52,377 bases of DNA from Bacteroidia bacterium (GCA_025062295.1 JANXAJ010000013.1:1-52377); one strand, 5' to 3'; positions 16,065 to 26,122 are shown, counted from the first letter of the stretch. Translations and numbers: made by a program. The notes: generated from the letters alone by a model not told the origin.

Positions 16065-17522
16065 ATGGAGCCCGTGCTTTTATGTACGCCGAATATTAGT
16101 GAAGGACGCCGCGAGGATGTAATTCGGAGCTTAGAAGAAGCTATCGGTTCAACTCCTGGAGTCAAAATTTTGTGCATTGATCGCAGTCCTAGTGTGAATC
16201 GGACGGTCATTGCGTTTGGAGGGACGCCGGAGTCAGTATTTGCAGCTGCTCGTGCTACCTACGAGGTGGCCCTCAAGCATATAGATATGCGTCAGCATCA
16301 AGGGCTTCATCCTCGGCTCGGTGCTGTAGATGTATGTCCATTTACCCCGTATAGAGGAATAGAAAAGGCATGGCTGCTCAATCGGATAGAGAGATTTGGG
16401 CAGGAGATAGCTGATACTTTTAGGCTGCCTGTCTATCTCTACGCTGAATCTGCTCGGCTACCAGAAAGGCGTAAGCTGCCAGCTATTCGAAAGGGAGGAT
16501 ATGAGAAGCTAGCAGAAAAGCTTAGGGACCCTGTATGGGCTCCCGACTTCGGTCCCATTGTGCTAAATGCTCGTGCAGGAGCTACAGTGATTGGACTGCG
16601 AGACTTTATCGCTGCATTTAATCTCACGCTCAATACTCGCTCGGAATCAATAGGAACTCGGATCGCTCGTCAAGTGAGAGAAAGCTCGGGCGGCATTCCG
16701 CACATTCAAGCAATAAGCTGGTTTCTGCCGGAGCGAGGTTTTGTACAGGTGAGTCTGAATATCACGAATCTGCGAGAAGTTTCGCTCTCGCGCGCCTTTG
16801 AGGCGGTTGAGGAAGCAGCCCGAGGGGTGGGGGCCCGCATCACAGAGACTGAAATCGTGGGGATAGTCCCAGAGTGGAGCCTCGTAGAGGCTGGGCGCTA
16901 CTTTGCCGAAAAAGCAGGTGAGACTATAGAACAACTATCCCAAGAAGAGCTGGTAGAAATAGCGATTCAGTCGCTCATGCTGAGAGATTTCCGACCAGAG
17001 GAGCGGTGCCCGGAACGAGTATTTGGCCCGATAGAAGGGGGACAAGACTTGGGCGAACTGCCTCTCCGAGAGCTTCTGTGGCGGCTGGCCGATCGGCAGC
17101 AACCCATTCCATTGGAAGTTACCGTCATTCTTCAGTGTGCTTTGGCTTTGAGTTTAGCAGCTCGACTTGTCTCAGGACTCCCTGCCCGCCATGCCTTCGC
17201 TCATACAGAGTACATTCAGCTTCTCCAAGATACTCTACTCCTATTGAACGAACAGGTCATGAATGCCAATGTACTGCGAACTCTCAGTAAAAAGATACTG
17301 AGAGGCTTTGCCCTTCTTCGGCAAATCAGTGAGACGCTCTCTGCGGACCAGCGCGAACAAATAGCCCTTCTTGGGCAGCTCTTCAATGGGGCTGTGGAAA
17401 GTGTAGCCGCTACCTTTCTTCCTTTTCTCAATGGGAATCCAGAGATGGCCCAAGAACGGCATGATATAGAATTGCAGGGACGCTTCTTTCACGAAGAAAT
17501 CCTCAAACGATTGCGCATATGA
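16065..17522 (+). CDS. glutamate formimidoyltransferase with degenerate cyclodeaminase-like tail
   Basis: A 485-residue protein. Residues 1-300 match the formiminotransferase N and C subdomains: CTPNISEGRREDVI, then HQGLHPRLGAVDVCPF with the catalytic-region His at position 82, and GIPHIQAISWFLPERGFVQVSLNI. This half moves the formimino group of formiminoglutamate (histidine breakdown) to tetrahydrofolate. The C-terminal ~155 residues occupy the place of the helical cyclodeaminase (LPLRELLWRLADRQ, ALALSLAARLVSG). They lack its Gly-rich PGGGSVAAL signature and are shorter than usual, so this half is probably inactive or structural. No hut genes are adjacent. The stop overlaps the lpxD start (ATGA), tying it to lipid A genes. 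Confidence 0.85.
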   Translation: MEPVLLCTPNISEGRREDVIRSLEEAIGSTPGVKILCIDRSPSVNRTVIAFGGTPESVFAAARATYEVALKHIDMRQHQGLHPRLGAVDVCPFTPYRGIEKAWLLNRIERFGQEIADTFRLPVYLYAESARLPERRKLPAIRKGGYEKLAEKLRDPVWAPDFGPIVLNARAGATVIGLRDFIAAFNLTLNTRSESIGTRIARQVRESSGGIPHIQAISWFLPERGFVQVSLNITNLREVSLSRAFEAVEEAARGVGARITETEIVGIVPEWSLVEAGRYFAEKAGETIEQLSQEELVEIAIQSLMLRDFRPEERCPERVFGPIEGGQDLGELPLRELLWRLADRQQPIPLEVTVILQCALALSLAARLVSGLPARHAFAHTEYIQLLQDTLLLLNEQVMNANVLRTLSKKILRGFALLRQISETLSADQREQIALLGQLFNGAVESVAATFLPFLNGNPEMAQERHDIELQGRFFHEEILKRLRI

Positions 17523-18556
17523 CATTGACACCGCTCTCTATTGCTCAGGAAGTAGGAGCAGAGCGCTTAGTTGGCGATTCTACAAGACTCATCACAGGTT
17601 TCGCTAGCCTTACTGAAGCAGGGGAGACTGACCTCACTTTCTTCTCAGATGGACGATATGAAGCTTACCTTTATGCCACAAAAGCTGCGGCCGTCTTACT
17701 CTCGCCGGACTTCCAGCCAAAAAAGCCGCTTCCCTCGCATACGACATGGATATATGTCAGGCGCCCTGAACATGCGTTCTACTCTCTGATTTCTAAGTAT
17801 AGAGTGCCTCCCCTTCCCCAGTGGGGACGCGAGCCATATAGCGTTATTCATCCCACGGCTGAAGTGCCCGAAGCTACTTACATTGGTGCCTTCTCCTACA
17901 TCGGAGAGCGAGTGCGCCTCTCCGACAATGTTTGGATTTTTCCTTTTGTGTATATTGGGGCAGAAGTAGAGATTGGAGAAGGAACTTTGGTTTATCCTCA
18001 CGCTGTGATTATGCCAGGCACAAAAATTGGTCGGGGGTGTATTATCCACCCTGGTGCAGTGATAGGGGCAGATGGATTTGGATTTTACAAGGGGGAGCAG
18101 CGCCTCTATGAGCGAATCCCACAGATTGGACATGTTGTCTTAGAAGATGAAGTAGAAGTAGGAGCGAATACCTGTATAGATCGCGCTACCCTTGGTCAAA
18201 CTCATGTTGGCTATGGCGTTAAGCTAGATAATCTCATCCAAGTGGGGCATAATGTAAAGATAGGGGCTCATACAGCGATTGCCGCTCAGACAGGAATTGC
18301 GGGAAGCTCTGTAGTGGGAGCCTATTGCAGGATTGGAGGGCAGGTAGGGATAGCTGACCACCTCCGCGTAGCCGATCACTCCTCCATAGCTGCCCAGAGC
18401 GGCGTATCTCGCTCCATTACCACCCCAGGCAAATCATGGCGCGGCTCTCCTGCTCAAGAAGTAAGACAACAGCTCCTAATAGAAGCCCTCACCCGTCGCT
18501 TGCCAGAGATCTATCCAAAGCTGAGAGAATTAGAGAAAATTCTATCCCAACCTTAG
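17519..18556 (+). CDS. lpxD: UDP-3-O-acylglucosamine N-acyltransferase
   Basis: A 345-residue third-step lipid A enzyme that adds the second hydroxyacyl chain from acyl-ACP. The N-terminal uridine-binding domain (ITGFASLTEAGETDLTFFSD) is followed by a left-handed parallel beta helix of hexapeptide repeats (IHPTAEVPEATYIGAFSYIG through HPGAVIGADGFGFYKGE). The catalytic His lies in LIQVGHNVKIGAHTAIAAQTG. Normal length. It overlaps ftcD by 4 bases and is followed 2 bases later by lpxC-fabZ, the usual Bacteroidota order. Confidence 0.97.
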   Translation: MTLTPLSIAQEVGAERLVGDSTRLITGFASLTEAGETDLTFFSDGRYEAYLYATKAAAVLLSPDFQPKKPLPSHTTWIYVRRPEHAFYSLISKYRVPPLPQWGREPYSVIHPTAEVPEATYIGAFSYIGERVRLSDNVWIFPFVYIGAEVEIGEGTLVYPHAVIMPGTKIGRGCIIHPGAVIGADGFGFYKGEQRLYERIPQIGHVVLEDEVEVGANTCIDRATLGQTHVGYGVKLDNLIQVGHNVKIGAHTAIAAQTGIAGSSVVGAYCRIGGQVGIADHLRVADHSSIAAQSGVSRSITTPGKSWRGSPAQEVRQQLLIEALTRRLPEIYPKLRELEKILSQP

Positions 18557-18558
18557 GT

Positions 18559-20001
18559 ATGTATCAAAAGCAGCATACACTCAGAGATACGCTGACTTTT
18601 GAGGGGATAGGCCTACACACAGGGGAAAGCGTGCAGATTCGGATTCATCCAGCTGCTGAGCACACAGGATATGTCTTTGTCCGAATGGATGGGTCTTATC
18701 CTATAGAAATTCCTGCAAAGGTGGAGTATGTGGTAGACTTTATGCGATCTACTACATTGGGAAAGGAGAATGTACGCATTCACACCGTAGAACATTTGCT
18801 AGCTGCCCTTATTGGGATGGGTGTTTCTAATGCCCGAATAGAAGTATGGGGACCTGAGATTCCTATCTTAGATGGAAGCGCTCTCCCCTTCGTAGAAGGC
18901 ATACAGCAAGTCGGACTTCAATCTCAAAAGGAGCCTCAGCAATTTTATCACATAGAAGAGCCTGTTCATTATCAGAATAAAGAACGAGGAGTAGATATTG
19001 CAGCCTTTCCTTTTGATGGATTCCGAGCTACTGTGATTGTGGATTATAATTCCCAGGTGCTGGGTATCCAGCCAGCGACCTTGGTAAGGTGGGAAGATTT
19101 TCCTGTGGAGGTGGCTCCCGCCCGGACTTTCTGTCTGCTTTACGAGCTGGAGGAACTTCATCGCTTAGGATTGATTCGAGGGGGTACATTAGAAAATGCT
19201 ATCGTTATTGTGGACCGAGCTTATACGCCTGAGGAGCTTAAGCGAATAGGTACCCTCTTTGGCTATCCTGATGTGCAGGTAGTGGAACAGGGCGTACTAA
19301 ATAATACCCCTCTCCGATTTGAAAATGAGCCAGCTCGCCATAAGTTACTAGACCTGATTGGGGACCTTGCCCTTCTAGGAGCCCCTCTTCGGGGTCAAAT
19401 CGTAGCCATGCGGCCTGGTCATGCTGCCAATATTGAATTCATCCGAACCCTCAATAAACTCATCCAGAAGCGCCGAATCATAGAACGATTCCAGAAAACT
19501 CCCACTTCGGGGGGGACTGTGTTTGATATCCATGCTATTCGGCAAATTCTTCCTCACCGGTATCCTTTCCTTCTGGTAGATCGCATCACTTACTTCAGTG
19601 AGGATAGCATCGTCGGCATTAAGAATGTAACCATCAATGAGCCCTTCTTTGCGGGACATTTTGAGGATAATCCTATCATGCCAGGGGTTCTCATTTTAGA
19701 AGCAATGGCACAGGTTGGTGGCATCCTTTTCCTCAATATAGTTGAGAATCCTCAGGACTACTGGGTCTATTTTTTAGCTATAGACGGAGCCCGTTTCAAG
19801 AAGCCTGTCGTACCTGGCGACCAGCTTGTATTTAAGTTAGATATGCTTCAGCTGCGGCGAGGCATCTGTAAGATGGCAGGTAAAGCCTATGTAGATGACA
19901 AGCTAGTGTGTGAGGCGGAACTGACCGCAAGCTTAGTAGCCAAGAGCTCCCTCAAGCCTTCCTATGCAGCCAAGGCTTCTTCTGGAGGGGATAGGTCTTA
20001 G
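18559..20001 (+). CDS. lpxC/fabZ: bifunctional UDP-3-O-acyl-GlcNAc deacetylase / 3-hydroxyacyl-ACP dehydratase
   Basis: A 480-residue fusion typical of Bacteroidota. The LpxC half (1 to ~310) is the zinc deacetylase that commits to lipid [11 protein letters not shown] with Zn ligand His79, then [16 protein letters not shown] and [10 protein letters not shown] with further His/Asp ligands. The FabZ half (~325-460) dehydrates 3-hydroxyacyl-ACP: [14 protein letters not shown] with the catalytic His, and [23 protein letters not shown] with the catalytic Glu. Both active sites look intact. The start was set to ATG 18559, 2 bases after lpxD; an upstream in-frame start would lie inside lpxD. It overlaps the ABC ATPase gene by 38 bases. 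Confidence 0.97.
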   Translation: MYQKQHTLRDTLTFEGIGLHTGESVQIRIHPAAEHTGYVFVRMDGSYPIEIPAKVEYVVDFMRSTTLGKENVRIHTVEHLLAALIGMGVSNARIEVWGPEIPILDGSALPFVEGIQQVGLQSQKEPQQFYHIEEPVHYQNKERGVDIAAFPFDGFRATVIVDYNSQVLGIQPATLVRWEDFPVEVAPARTFCLLYELEELHRLGLIRGGTLENAIVIVDRAYTPEELKRIGTLFGYPDVQVVEQGVLNNTPLRFENEPARHKLLDLIGDLALLGAPLRGQIVAMRPGHAANIEFIRTLNKLIQKRRIIERFQKTPTSGGTVFDIHAIRQILPHRYPFLLVDRITYFSEDSIVGIKNVTINEPFFAGHFEDNPIMPGVLILEAMAQVGGILFLNIVENPQDYWVYFLAIDGARFKKPVVPGDQLVFKLDMLQLRRGICKMAGKAYVDDKLVCEAELTASLVAKSSLKPSYAAKASSGGDRS

Positions 20002-20557
20002 ATATGGGCGCTCGTGGCTCTTCCGGAATCTCTCTTGCTCAATGGAAGGGGGTGAAAGTTGGGCCCTTATCGGTCCGAATGGCTCAGGCAAAAGCAGCCT
20101 GTTATCAGTACTTGCGGGCTTCCTTACCCCCACTATTGGACGAATTGAACGATATGTTCAGCCTCAGAGGCTTGCGTGGCAATCCCCCCATGTACAACCG
20201 CCCCCTGAGCTACGAGTCGGAGATATCGTACGAGATTGGAGCCGACAGAAGGAGGTATCTTTTTCCTCCTCCTTCTATGAGCAGTGGGCTCTTCCCCCTG
20301 AAAGACCCCTTTTCCAGCTCTCTGCAGGTATGCGTCAGCGGCTCTTTATAGCTCTAAGCCTCTCTCTACCAGAGGGTATCTTGTTACTGGATGAACCCTC
20401 AGCTTTCTTAGATGAGAGCTATCGTGATCGCATCCACACCGAGCTGATTCGCCGACAAGGCAATCCCTCTTTTCTCATTATATGTGCTACGAATGATCCC
20501 TCCGAAGCTTCACTCTTTCAAAAGAGTCTATATTTGTCATCCGATGGAACAAACTAA
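19964..20557 (+). CDS. ABC transporter ATP-binding protein, small
   Basis: A 197-residue ATPase. Walker A GPNGSGKSS (37-45), Q loop around QRLAWQSPHVQ, signature LSAGMRQRLFIALSL, Walker B ILLLDEPSAFLDE and a switch region ending IICATNDPSE, where Asn replaces the usual H-loop His. Small CcmA-like ATPases of this size drive membrane exporters, but no permease is adjacent, so the partner is unknown. It overlaps the 3' end of lpxC-fabZ, suggesting translational coupling and perhaps an envelope-lipid role (inference). Confidence 0.85.
   Translation: MQPRLLLEGIGLRYGRSWLFRNLSCSMEGGESWALIGPNGSGKSSLLSVLAGFLTPTIGRIERYVQPQRLAWQSPHVQPPPELRVGDIVRDWSRQKEVSFSSSFYEQWALPPERPLFQLSAGMRQRLFIALSLSLPEGILLLDEPSAFLDESYRDRIHTELIRRQGNPSFLIICATNDPSEASLFQKSLYLSSDGTN
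20529..20536 (+). promoter_or_regulatory. -7 promoter box TATATTTG
   Basis: A perfect TAnnTTTG box, 7 bases before the ATG at 20544 and inside the 3' end of the ABC ATPase gene. It decides the start of the DUF1571 protein. Confidence 0.7.
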
Positions 20558-21392
20558 TAGAGGATTTTTACTCTGGATTTACTGCCTCTCCTTCCTTTCA
20601 GCTCAGACGGTAGAGCCCCTGCAGATTCTGAACACAATGATAGAACGCACAGGCACCCTTCAGACCTTGCGCTATGAACTCAAAAAATATGAGCGTATCC
20701 AAGGCAAGCTCCTCTTGGAGCACATGCGATTCAAGCTGCGTCGGGCACCCTTCGCTGTGTATGGGTATCAAATAAGTCCTCGCAAGGGCGTAGAGGTGCT
20801 GTATCCAGCTGATCCAAATACCGACCGTATCCTTGTGAAACCAAATACCTTCCCATACATTTCGCTCACTTTAGATCCGCACAGCGACATTGTTTTAGAA
20901 AATCAACATCAGACTATTAGGGCTGTGGGATATGACCAGACCCGCTCTCTTCTGATAGCAGCAAGAGAGCGATACAGAAGTGAGCTTTCCCGTTTAGTCA
21001 AATATGAAGGCTCTCTGATATGGGACGGACATAAGTGTCACAAGTTGATCCTTCAGCCACCGAATTACCAGATTCAAAACTATACTGTAAAGGCTGGGGA
21101 AGACTTGTTTTCAATTGCTGAGAAGCTGCATGTGAGCTGGTACAAAATCATGGAGCTTAATGGCCTCAAATCTCCAACAACCACCCTAAAGTCTGGTCAA
21201 GTCCTCAAAGTTCCTTCAGACTACGGGAAGCTTATCCGAGTGATTATAGATGCGGAGCGGTACATCCCCCTTATGTTAGAGGTAGAAGATGAGCTTGGAG
21301 TATATGAACGGTACGAATATTACTCGGTGGAAGTGGATCCAGCGCTGACAGAAAAAGATTTCTCCCGCAATAATCCGGAGTACAAATTCTAA
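20544..21392 (+). CDS. periplasmic DUF1571 protein with inserted LysM domain
   Basis: A 282-residue exported protein. ATG 20544 (MEQTNRGFLLWIYCLSFLSAQ) is chosen because it opens a signal peptide and lies 7 bases after a perfect promoter box. The N-terminal DUF1571 part (LNTMIERTGTLQTLRYELKKYERIQGK, KGVEVLYP, PFAVYGYQ) resembles LolA/LolB-like lipid-binding barrels. A LysM peptidoglycan-binding motif (NYTVKAGEDLFSIAEKLHVS through LKSGQVLKVP, ~190-235) is inserted. The barrel then resumes (YIPLMLEVEDELGVYERYEYY) and ends in FSRNNPEYKF. The same insertion occurs, as I recall, in related Bacteroidota proteins. Function is unknown; cell-wall-tethered lipid or lipoprotein handling is a guess. Confidence 0.82.
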   Translation: MEQTNRGFLLWIYCLSFLSAQTVEPLQILNTMIERTGTLQTLRYELKKYERIQGKLLLEHMRFKLRRAPFAVYGYQISPRKGVEVLYPADPNTDRILVKPNTFPYISLTLDPHSDIVLENQHQTIRAVGYDQTRSLLIAARERYRSELSRLVKYEGSLIWDGHKCHKLILQPPNYQIQNYTVKAGEDLFSIAEKLHVSWYKIMELNGLKSPTTTLKSGQVLKVPSDYGKLIRVIIDAERYIPLMLEVEDELGVYERYEYYSVEVDPALTEKDFSRNNPEYKF

Positions 21393-21396
21393 GCCT

Positions 21397-22254
21397 ATGT
21401 TGAAGATAGACCTTACGGGTAAAGTCATTGTCGTCACTGGTGGAGGAACTGGATTAGGACGCTCCATGACGGAATCCTTCGTCCAATGTGGAGCCCAAGT
21501 AGCCATCTGTGGACGCCGCACCCAAGTAGTGGAAGAAACTGCTCGGGCGCTGGGTCCTGCAGTTCGCGCCTATACCTGTGATGTCCGCAGTTGGGAAAGT
21601 GTAGATGCCTTCCTCTCACAGGTAGTCCAGGACTTCGGGAAGCTGGATGCTGTAGTGAATAATGCGGCTGGGAATTTCCTTGCGGCTTCGGAGACCCTCT
21701 CCCCTCGGGCGTTTCGGGCAGTGGTCGAGATCGTACTGATGGGTACCTTTCATGTGAGTCGTTGGGCTGGGGCTTATTGGATTGAGAAGCGTCTGCCAGG
21801 CCACATCCTGAATATCGTTACTACCTACACGGATACGGGGTGTGCTTTCGTACTTCCATCAGCAGCGGCAAAAGCAGGAGTTCAAGCTCTAACTCTCTCT
21901 CTTGCATATGAATGGGCACCTTACGGCATTCGCGCAAATGCCATCGCTCCGGGACCCTTCCCTACGGAGGGTGCATGGTCTCGCCTCATGCCAGGAAAGG
22001 ACTTTGAAGAGATGTATCTCAAGCGCCTTCCTACCGGTCGCTATGGCAACCATGCCGAATTGGGGGCACTTGCCGCCTTCCTCCTCTCGGACTTAGCTCC
22101 TTATATTACTGGCGCCGTGATACCTATAGATGGAGCCGAGAGACTTCAAGGAGCGATGTTTAACTACTTAGCCCAAATTTCAGATAGAGAGAGTCTCAAA
22201 AACATATTTGAGTCTATGCGTCAAGCAGCAAAAGCTGCCCAGCAATCTCCTTAA
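21397..22254 (+). CDS. short-chain dehydrogenase, 2,4-dienoyl-CoA reductase-like
   Basis: A 285-residue NADP(H)-dependent SDR. The cofactor motif is VVTGGGTGLGRSM (TGxxxGxG), followed by NNAAGNF and an active-site region reading SAAAKAGVQALT in place of the common YxxxK. That arrangement is characteristic of the 2,4-dienoyl-CoA reductase (DECR) group, which removes double bases of polyunsaturated acyl-CoA during beta-oxidation. The ending region APGPFPTEGAWSRLMPG is also DECR-like. It starts 4 bases after the DUF1571 gene, so it is probably in the same transcript. Specific substrate not provable from sequence. Confidence 0.87.
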   Translation: MLKIDLTGKVIVVTGGGTGLGRSMTESFVQCGAQVAICGRRTQVVEETARALGPAVRAYTCDVRSWESVDAFLSQVVQDFGKLDAVVNNAAGNFLAASETLSPRAFRAVVEIVLMGTFHVSRWAGAYWIEKRLPGHILNIVTTYTDTGCAFVLPSAAAKAGVQALTLSLAYEWAPYGIRANAIAPGPFPTEGAWSRLMPGKDFEEMYLKRLPTGRYGNHAELGALAAFLLSDLAPYITGAVIPIDGAERLQGAMFNYLAQISDRESLKNIFESMRQAAKAAQQSP

Positions 22255-22318
22255 GCGAGAATCTTCTCTTCTATAAGAGGGTATGATACTCTTAGAAAGG
22301 CTACCGAAGGTTTTTGTT

Positions 22319-25298
22319 TTATAAGTTTTGTTTGAAACTCACGATAAAGGCGGCTCTTTGGATGCGCCCTTCTTCTATCGGCCAATACACCTCAGCGGCC
22401 AGAGGAAATCGCAGTATATGGAATACAGCTCCTGTTCCAATGCTCATAAGAAATGGACTTTTGAGCGTCTGGACGGAGATGACGAGAGGTGGGCGATAAA
22501 TATACTCCGCATCTATCGGATTTTTTTGAGAGAAAGGATTGCCTGTAGTCCATACCGTACCTATGTAGTACCCAATCTGCCACTCAAAGTTATAGAGAGG
22601 TCGCATGGGCAGATGAGGCTCTCGTCTCCACGCTAATAGGGGGAATCGGGCTACTGTGCTCAAGCATAGTAGCTGGCGACCACGTCGGGCTTGATAAGGG
22701 AAGCCAGGTATAGACACATACTCTGTCAGAAGGTAACCTGCGGGCTCTGTCAGGAGAGGAACTTGATCCCGATTCTCAAACTCATAGTTAACCCATTGAG
22801 GCACACCTCCTAAAAGGAAATAGCGTCCTTGCATACCCCCCGCCATAGCTATTCCCTGAAAGTGGAAGACCACTCTTTCAAAGAGGGGCTGGAACCGTTC
22901 TATATGAGTCCCGACCAGCGGATAGCTCCATTGGATGCCCCATCGGTAGGCTTCTCCACGAAGGGTGCCCCGCCAGCCCTTCCAGATAAAGCCCTCTCGT
23001 TCAGCAAGCCTTTTGTATGTCAGCTGAACCGCTCCACCTAACCATCGGCTCTGACGCGAGAGGTCCATATCACCCACACGCCCCATATGGTAGCGATTGG
23101 AAAGCAAACCTGTAACTCGTCCTTCCAAAGAGAAGAAAGGAGTAAGAGGATAGCGAAGTCCAAGGCTGCCTTGCCAAGTAGTGATTCGGAGGGTGTACTG
23201 ATAGCGGCGAGCAGGGAAGAAATGACTCTGCTTATAGAGCTCAGCCAATGGTTGCAGGCGGCTGCGATGACGCGTGTAGCTGAGCCGCAGCTCTGAACTG
23301 CGAAGGTCTAAATAGGGTCGCCATACAAAACCCCATTCATGATCTCCATGCCAATCCCGCACTCTAAGGTCCACCTGCCATCCCAGCCGTATCAGCGGAT
23401 GAAACACGGGAAGTGAGCGAAAATCCCATAGAATCCAATGATAAGGCACAGCACCTAAGGCTCGTGAAGAAGGTATATCCAAGGTCGTTTTAGATGGTCG
23501 CTCAGGAAACAAGCGTGAGCGACTTTTTCGTCGGGGAGGACGCCCTACCTCTTCATCAAAAAGGTAAAAGGGATGGCGCTCAGTAGTAGGAGTATCCACC
23601 TTAGAGGTATCTAAAGGAAGAGAAGGAGGCAAGGTATAGGCCCCCAAATAAGCGGTACGCCGCTGTAGTCGCAACTGTACGATCTCAGCAGCAGCTAAAG
23701 AAGGAAAAACAGCCCCCTCTTTCAAAAGAGAAGAAAGAGGAGCTTTTGCTAATCGGAGCCTGCCGCCCCTATACTTGAGAAAGTAAGCATAGGAAGAGGA
23801 AATACCAGCCCATCCCCTGATATTGTCCAGCTGCCATACAGCAGGGTATGAAGTGTCCATCGTAAAGTGCCATGGATGTCCCATCCCATTGACGTCAGAG
23901 ACGGTGATAAGGAGCGTATCATAGTCAATCCACCCCCCTTCTATGCTATAAAATGAAGGATAAGGAAGTGCTTGCCATCCTGTTTCTTGCTTATACACTG
24001 GACGAAAAGGCTCCCACAGCACTGAAAGGGGAGCAAGTCGGCTAGTGTCTGGTTGCCATACGGCGTAGAGGCGACCCTTCCAACGCTTAGGATAGAGAAG
24101 GTCGCCTGTCGCTTCCCCCACTACCCTCAGCTCACCCTTAGGCATAGAAAAACTGTATAAACGGACTTGCCCATCTGAAGATAAACCAGAGAAGAGGAGT
24201 TGGTCTTCGCTTTCCCATGAGAGCCCTTGGAGAGCCAGCACGGAAAGGGGATACTTTTCGTATCGCTGGGCTTCCCGACTCCATCGCCAGAGAATAAGTC
24301 CTTGTCTTTCGTAGCTTGTCCAAACCAGACGATTTTGGGGAGAGAAGCTCATACTCACCACTGGATCGTAGTAGCTCAGCTTCCATGACCAAGCACCAGG
24401 TAGCTCGTAGATTTGACCTTGCAGACGAAGGAAGTAAAGTACCTTCCCCTCCCGAAGGGTAGCAAATGCCCGAATCTCTTCATCGGAGGAGACAGCCGCA
24501 GCGATGAGGGAGCGACGCTCTACTTCATTCTCGGTAGAGACTTCTTCATAGGCGCCAATGCTACGAAGGAATTCTTGCCACTTCTCCCACAGCTCCTCTT
24601 CACTGAGGTTGAGGGTCAAGTGGAGCGCTTCACTAATGCTGCGAGTAAGACGCGTCATGTATAGGAGATCTATAATCTTCCGCTGTCCGTAGGTACGATA
24701 GAGCCAGTACCAGATTGACTTATACAGACTCTTATAGAAAGGGGAAGGGAGTTCAGAGCGACGGGCAAGGTCCTCTAACAGAGAGAAAGAAAACCCCTGA
24801 AGCCGAGCAAGATCCTCTCCCAGCCATCCTTCGCCCCAAAAGTAAGCAAAGCCCCATAAAAACCAGTGAGGAAGATATAAAAGGGAGCGGTTCTGGACCC
24901 GCATCCCTTCAGAAAAGTACAGATGATACAAGATACTCGCAAATACTTCGCTTCGTACGAAGGCAGCGGTTGCAGCCCGAGTCGGTAGTGGATAGACAGA
25001 CACGATTGGGGAAGGAGGAAGGAGCATGCCCTGAGGATTGAAGGGAGGGGTCTGAACCCAATTGTACGGGGAGGGATGAAGACGAAGCACAAACCTAACT
25101 CCCGGCTGAAATTCTAAAAGCGTCGTAAGCTCGCGGTAAGCATCAGAGCCCCATATACCCACACTTCGGGCCAGTCCCTCATGTCCCACTACATACCACA
25201 CAGTTACCTCCCCTATTTCCATTGCCTGCCACCGCTCAATGGGCGGCTCATACCACACCTGCATCCATAGCAGGCTCACAAACGCGAAAAGGCTACTC
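22319..25298 (-). CDS. degenerate peptidase-MA-like / propeller / outer-membrane barrel fusion protein
   Basis: An exported protein of about 993 residues, starting at the GTG spanning 25298-25300 (signal LFAFVSLLWMQ). Residues ~20-230 follow the layout of gluzincin peptidase MA-like domains, with LYLPHWFLWGFAYFWGEGW where the active family has PxWFxEGxAxY. The HExxH motif is missing (FASILYHLYF), so it should be catalytically dead. A WD/TolB-like propeller follows (about 240-560). The C-terminal ~400 residues have alternating aromatic strands (LRLSYTRHRSRLQ, YTLRITTWQGSLGLRYP) and end in FIVSFKQNL, consistent with an outer-membrane barrel. Divergent from the TPR gene at 25342. I know similar large 'TolB-like' Bacteroidota proteins but no function. 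Confidence 0.78.
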
Positions 25299-25329
25299 AC
25301 TTATTCTACAAAACAAAGAAACTGAATTA

Positions 25330-25337
25330 TACCTTTG
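25330..25337 (+). promoter_or_regulatory. -7 promoter box TACCTTTG
   Basis: A perfect TAnnTTTG box ending 4 bases before the ATG at 25342. It sets the start of the TPR gene and predicts a leaderless transcript. Confidence 0.75.
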
Positions 25338-25341
25338 CCCC

Positions 25342-26058
25342 ATGCGCTTCTTACTTCTGGTTGCCTTGGCTTTTGGTTTTGCCCAGAAGAAGCCAAAGTC
25401 TTCCTCCTCAAACCTCCCTGTCAGCCCAGCTCGCAAAATATATGAGCAAGGAGTGAAGTACAATGATCCCCTTCTTCAGATTTTTGCTCTGCACTGGCAG
25501 CTAGCCGAAGAAGGAGAACGCTTTGGACTGAGAGATACTTTAGCTCAGACCTACTTCAAGGCAGGTTTTTTCCGTCAGGCAATCGCAGTAAGTGAGGAGC
25601 TTTTACGGGAACAACCTCGCAATGCTGATTTAGCTGAGGTACGAGCCCTCTCTTACTTTTACCTCCAAGACAGTAAAGGAGCACTGGAAGCCTATGAAAA
25701 GCTTTATGAGATTACCCAGTCTCCTCAGCATCTATATCAGGTCATTACCCTCCAATTCAACCTCCAGCGCTATGGGGAATGCCAAATGAACATAGATCGC
25801 CTTTTGAGCATGCCAGAATCGGAGCGACTAACTGTGCGCATTTCCACACCAGAGGGACAAACACAGGATGTGCCCCTCCGAGCCGCAGCCTTGAATGTAC
25901 GAGGAGTCCTTTTCCGCCTTCAAAAAGAGGATGAACGGGCTCGGAAAGCATTTGAAGAGGCTCTTAAAATTTTCCCCGATTTTCTATTGGCTAAAGGCAA
26001 TTTAGAGGAAATGAACCGTCAGTCCCCCTCCTCTCCTAATCCTGAGGGGCGACGCTAA
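25342..26058 (+). CDS. exported TPR-repeat protein
   Basis: A 238-residue protein with signal peptide MRFLLLVALAFGFAQ, then a Lys/Ser-rich linker and about five TPR-like helical pairs (LAQTYFKAGFFRQAIAVSEE, VRALSYFYLQDSKGALEAYE, LNVRGVLFRLQKEDERARKA). TPRs mediate protein binding, so a periplasmic adaptor is likely. The ATG at 25342 is preferred over any upstream codon because of the signal peptide and the promoter box 4 bases before it. A 76-base gap with a new promoter separates it from the bactofilin gene. Confidence 0.8.
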   Translation: MRFLLLVALAFGFAQKKPKSSSSNLPVSPARKIYEQGVKYNDPLLQIFALHWQLAEEGERFGLRDTLAQTYFKAGFFRQAIAVSEELLREQPRNADLAEVRALSYFYLQDSKGALEAYEKLYEITQSPQHLYQVITLQFNLQRYGECQMNIDRLLSMPESERLTVRISTPEGQTQDVPLRAAALNVRGVLFRLQKEDERARKAFEEALKIFPDFLLAKGNLEEMNRQSPSSPNPEGRR

Positions 26059-26122
26059 GCCCTAAAACCACCTGTGCTTAGCATGTGAGGAAAAAGTGGA
26101 ATAAACTTCCGTGTAAGCATAG

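Noticed and set aside
18436-18558. N-terminal extension of LpxC-FabZ
   Set aside because: Overlaps lpxD in another frame; family alignment begins at the ATG at 18559.
22274-22300. Imperfect hairpin AAGAGGGTATGATACTCTT between convergent genes
   Set aside because: Bulged, AT-rich and with only a distant T run; too weak to call a terminator.
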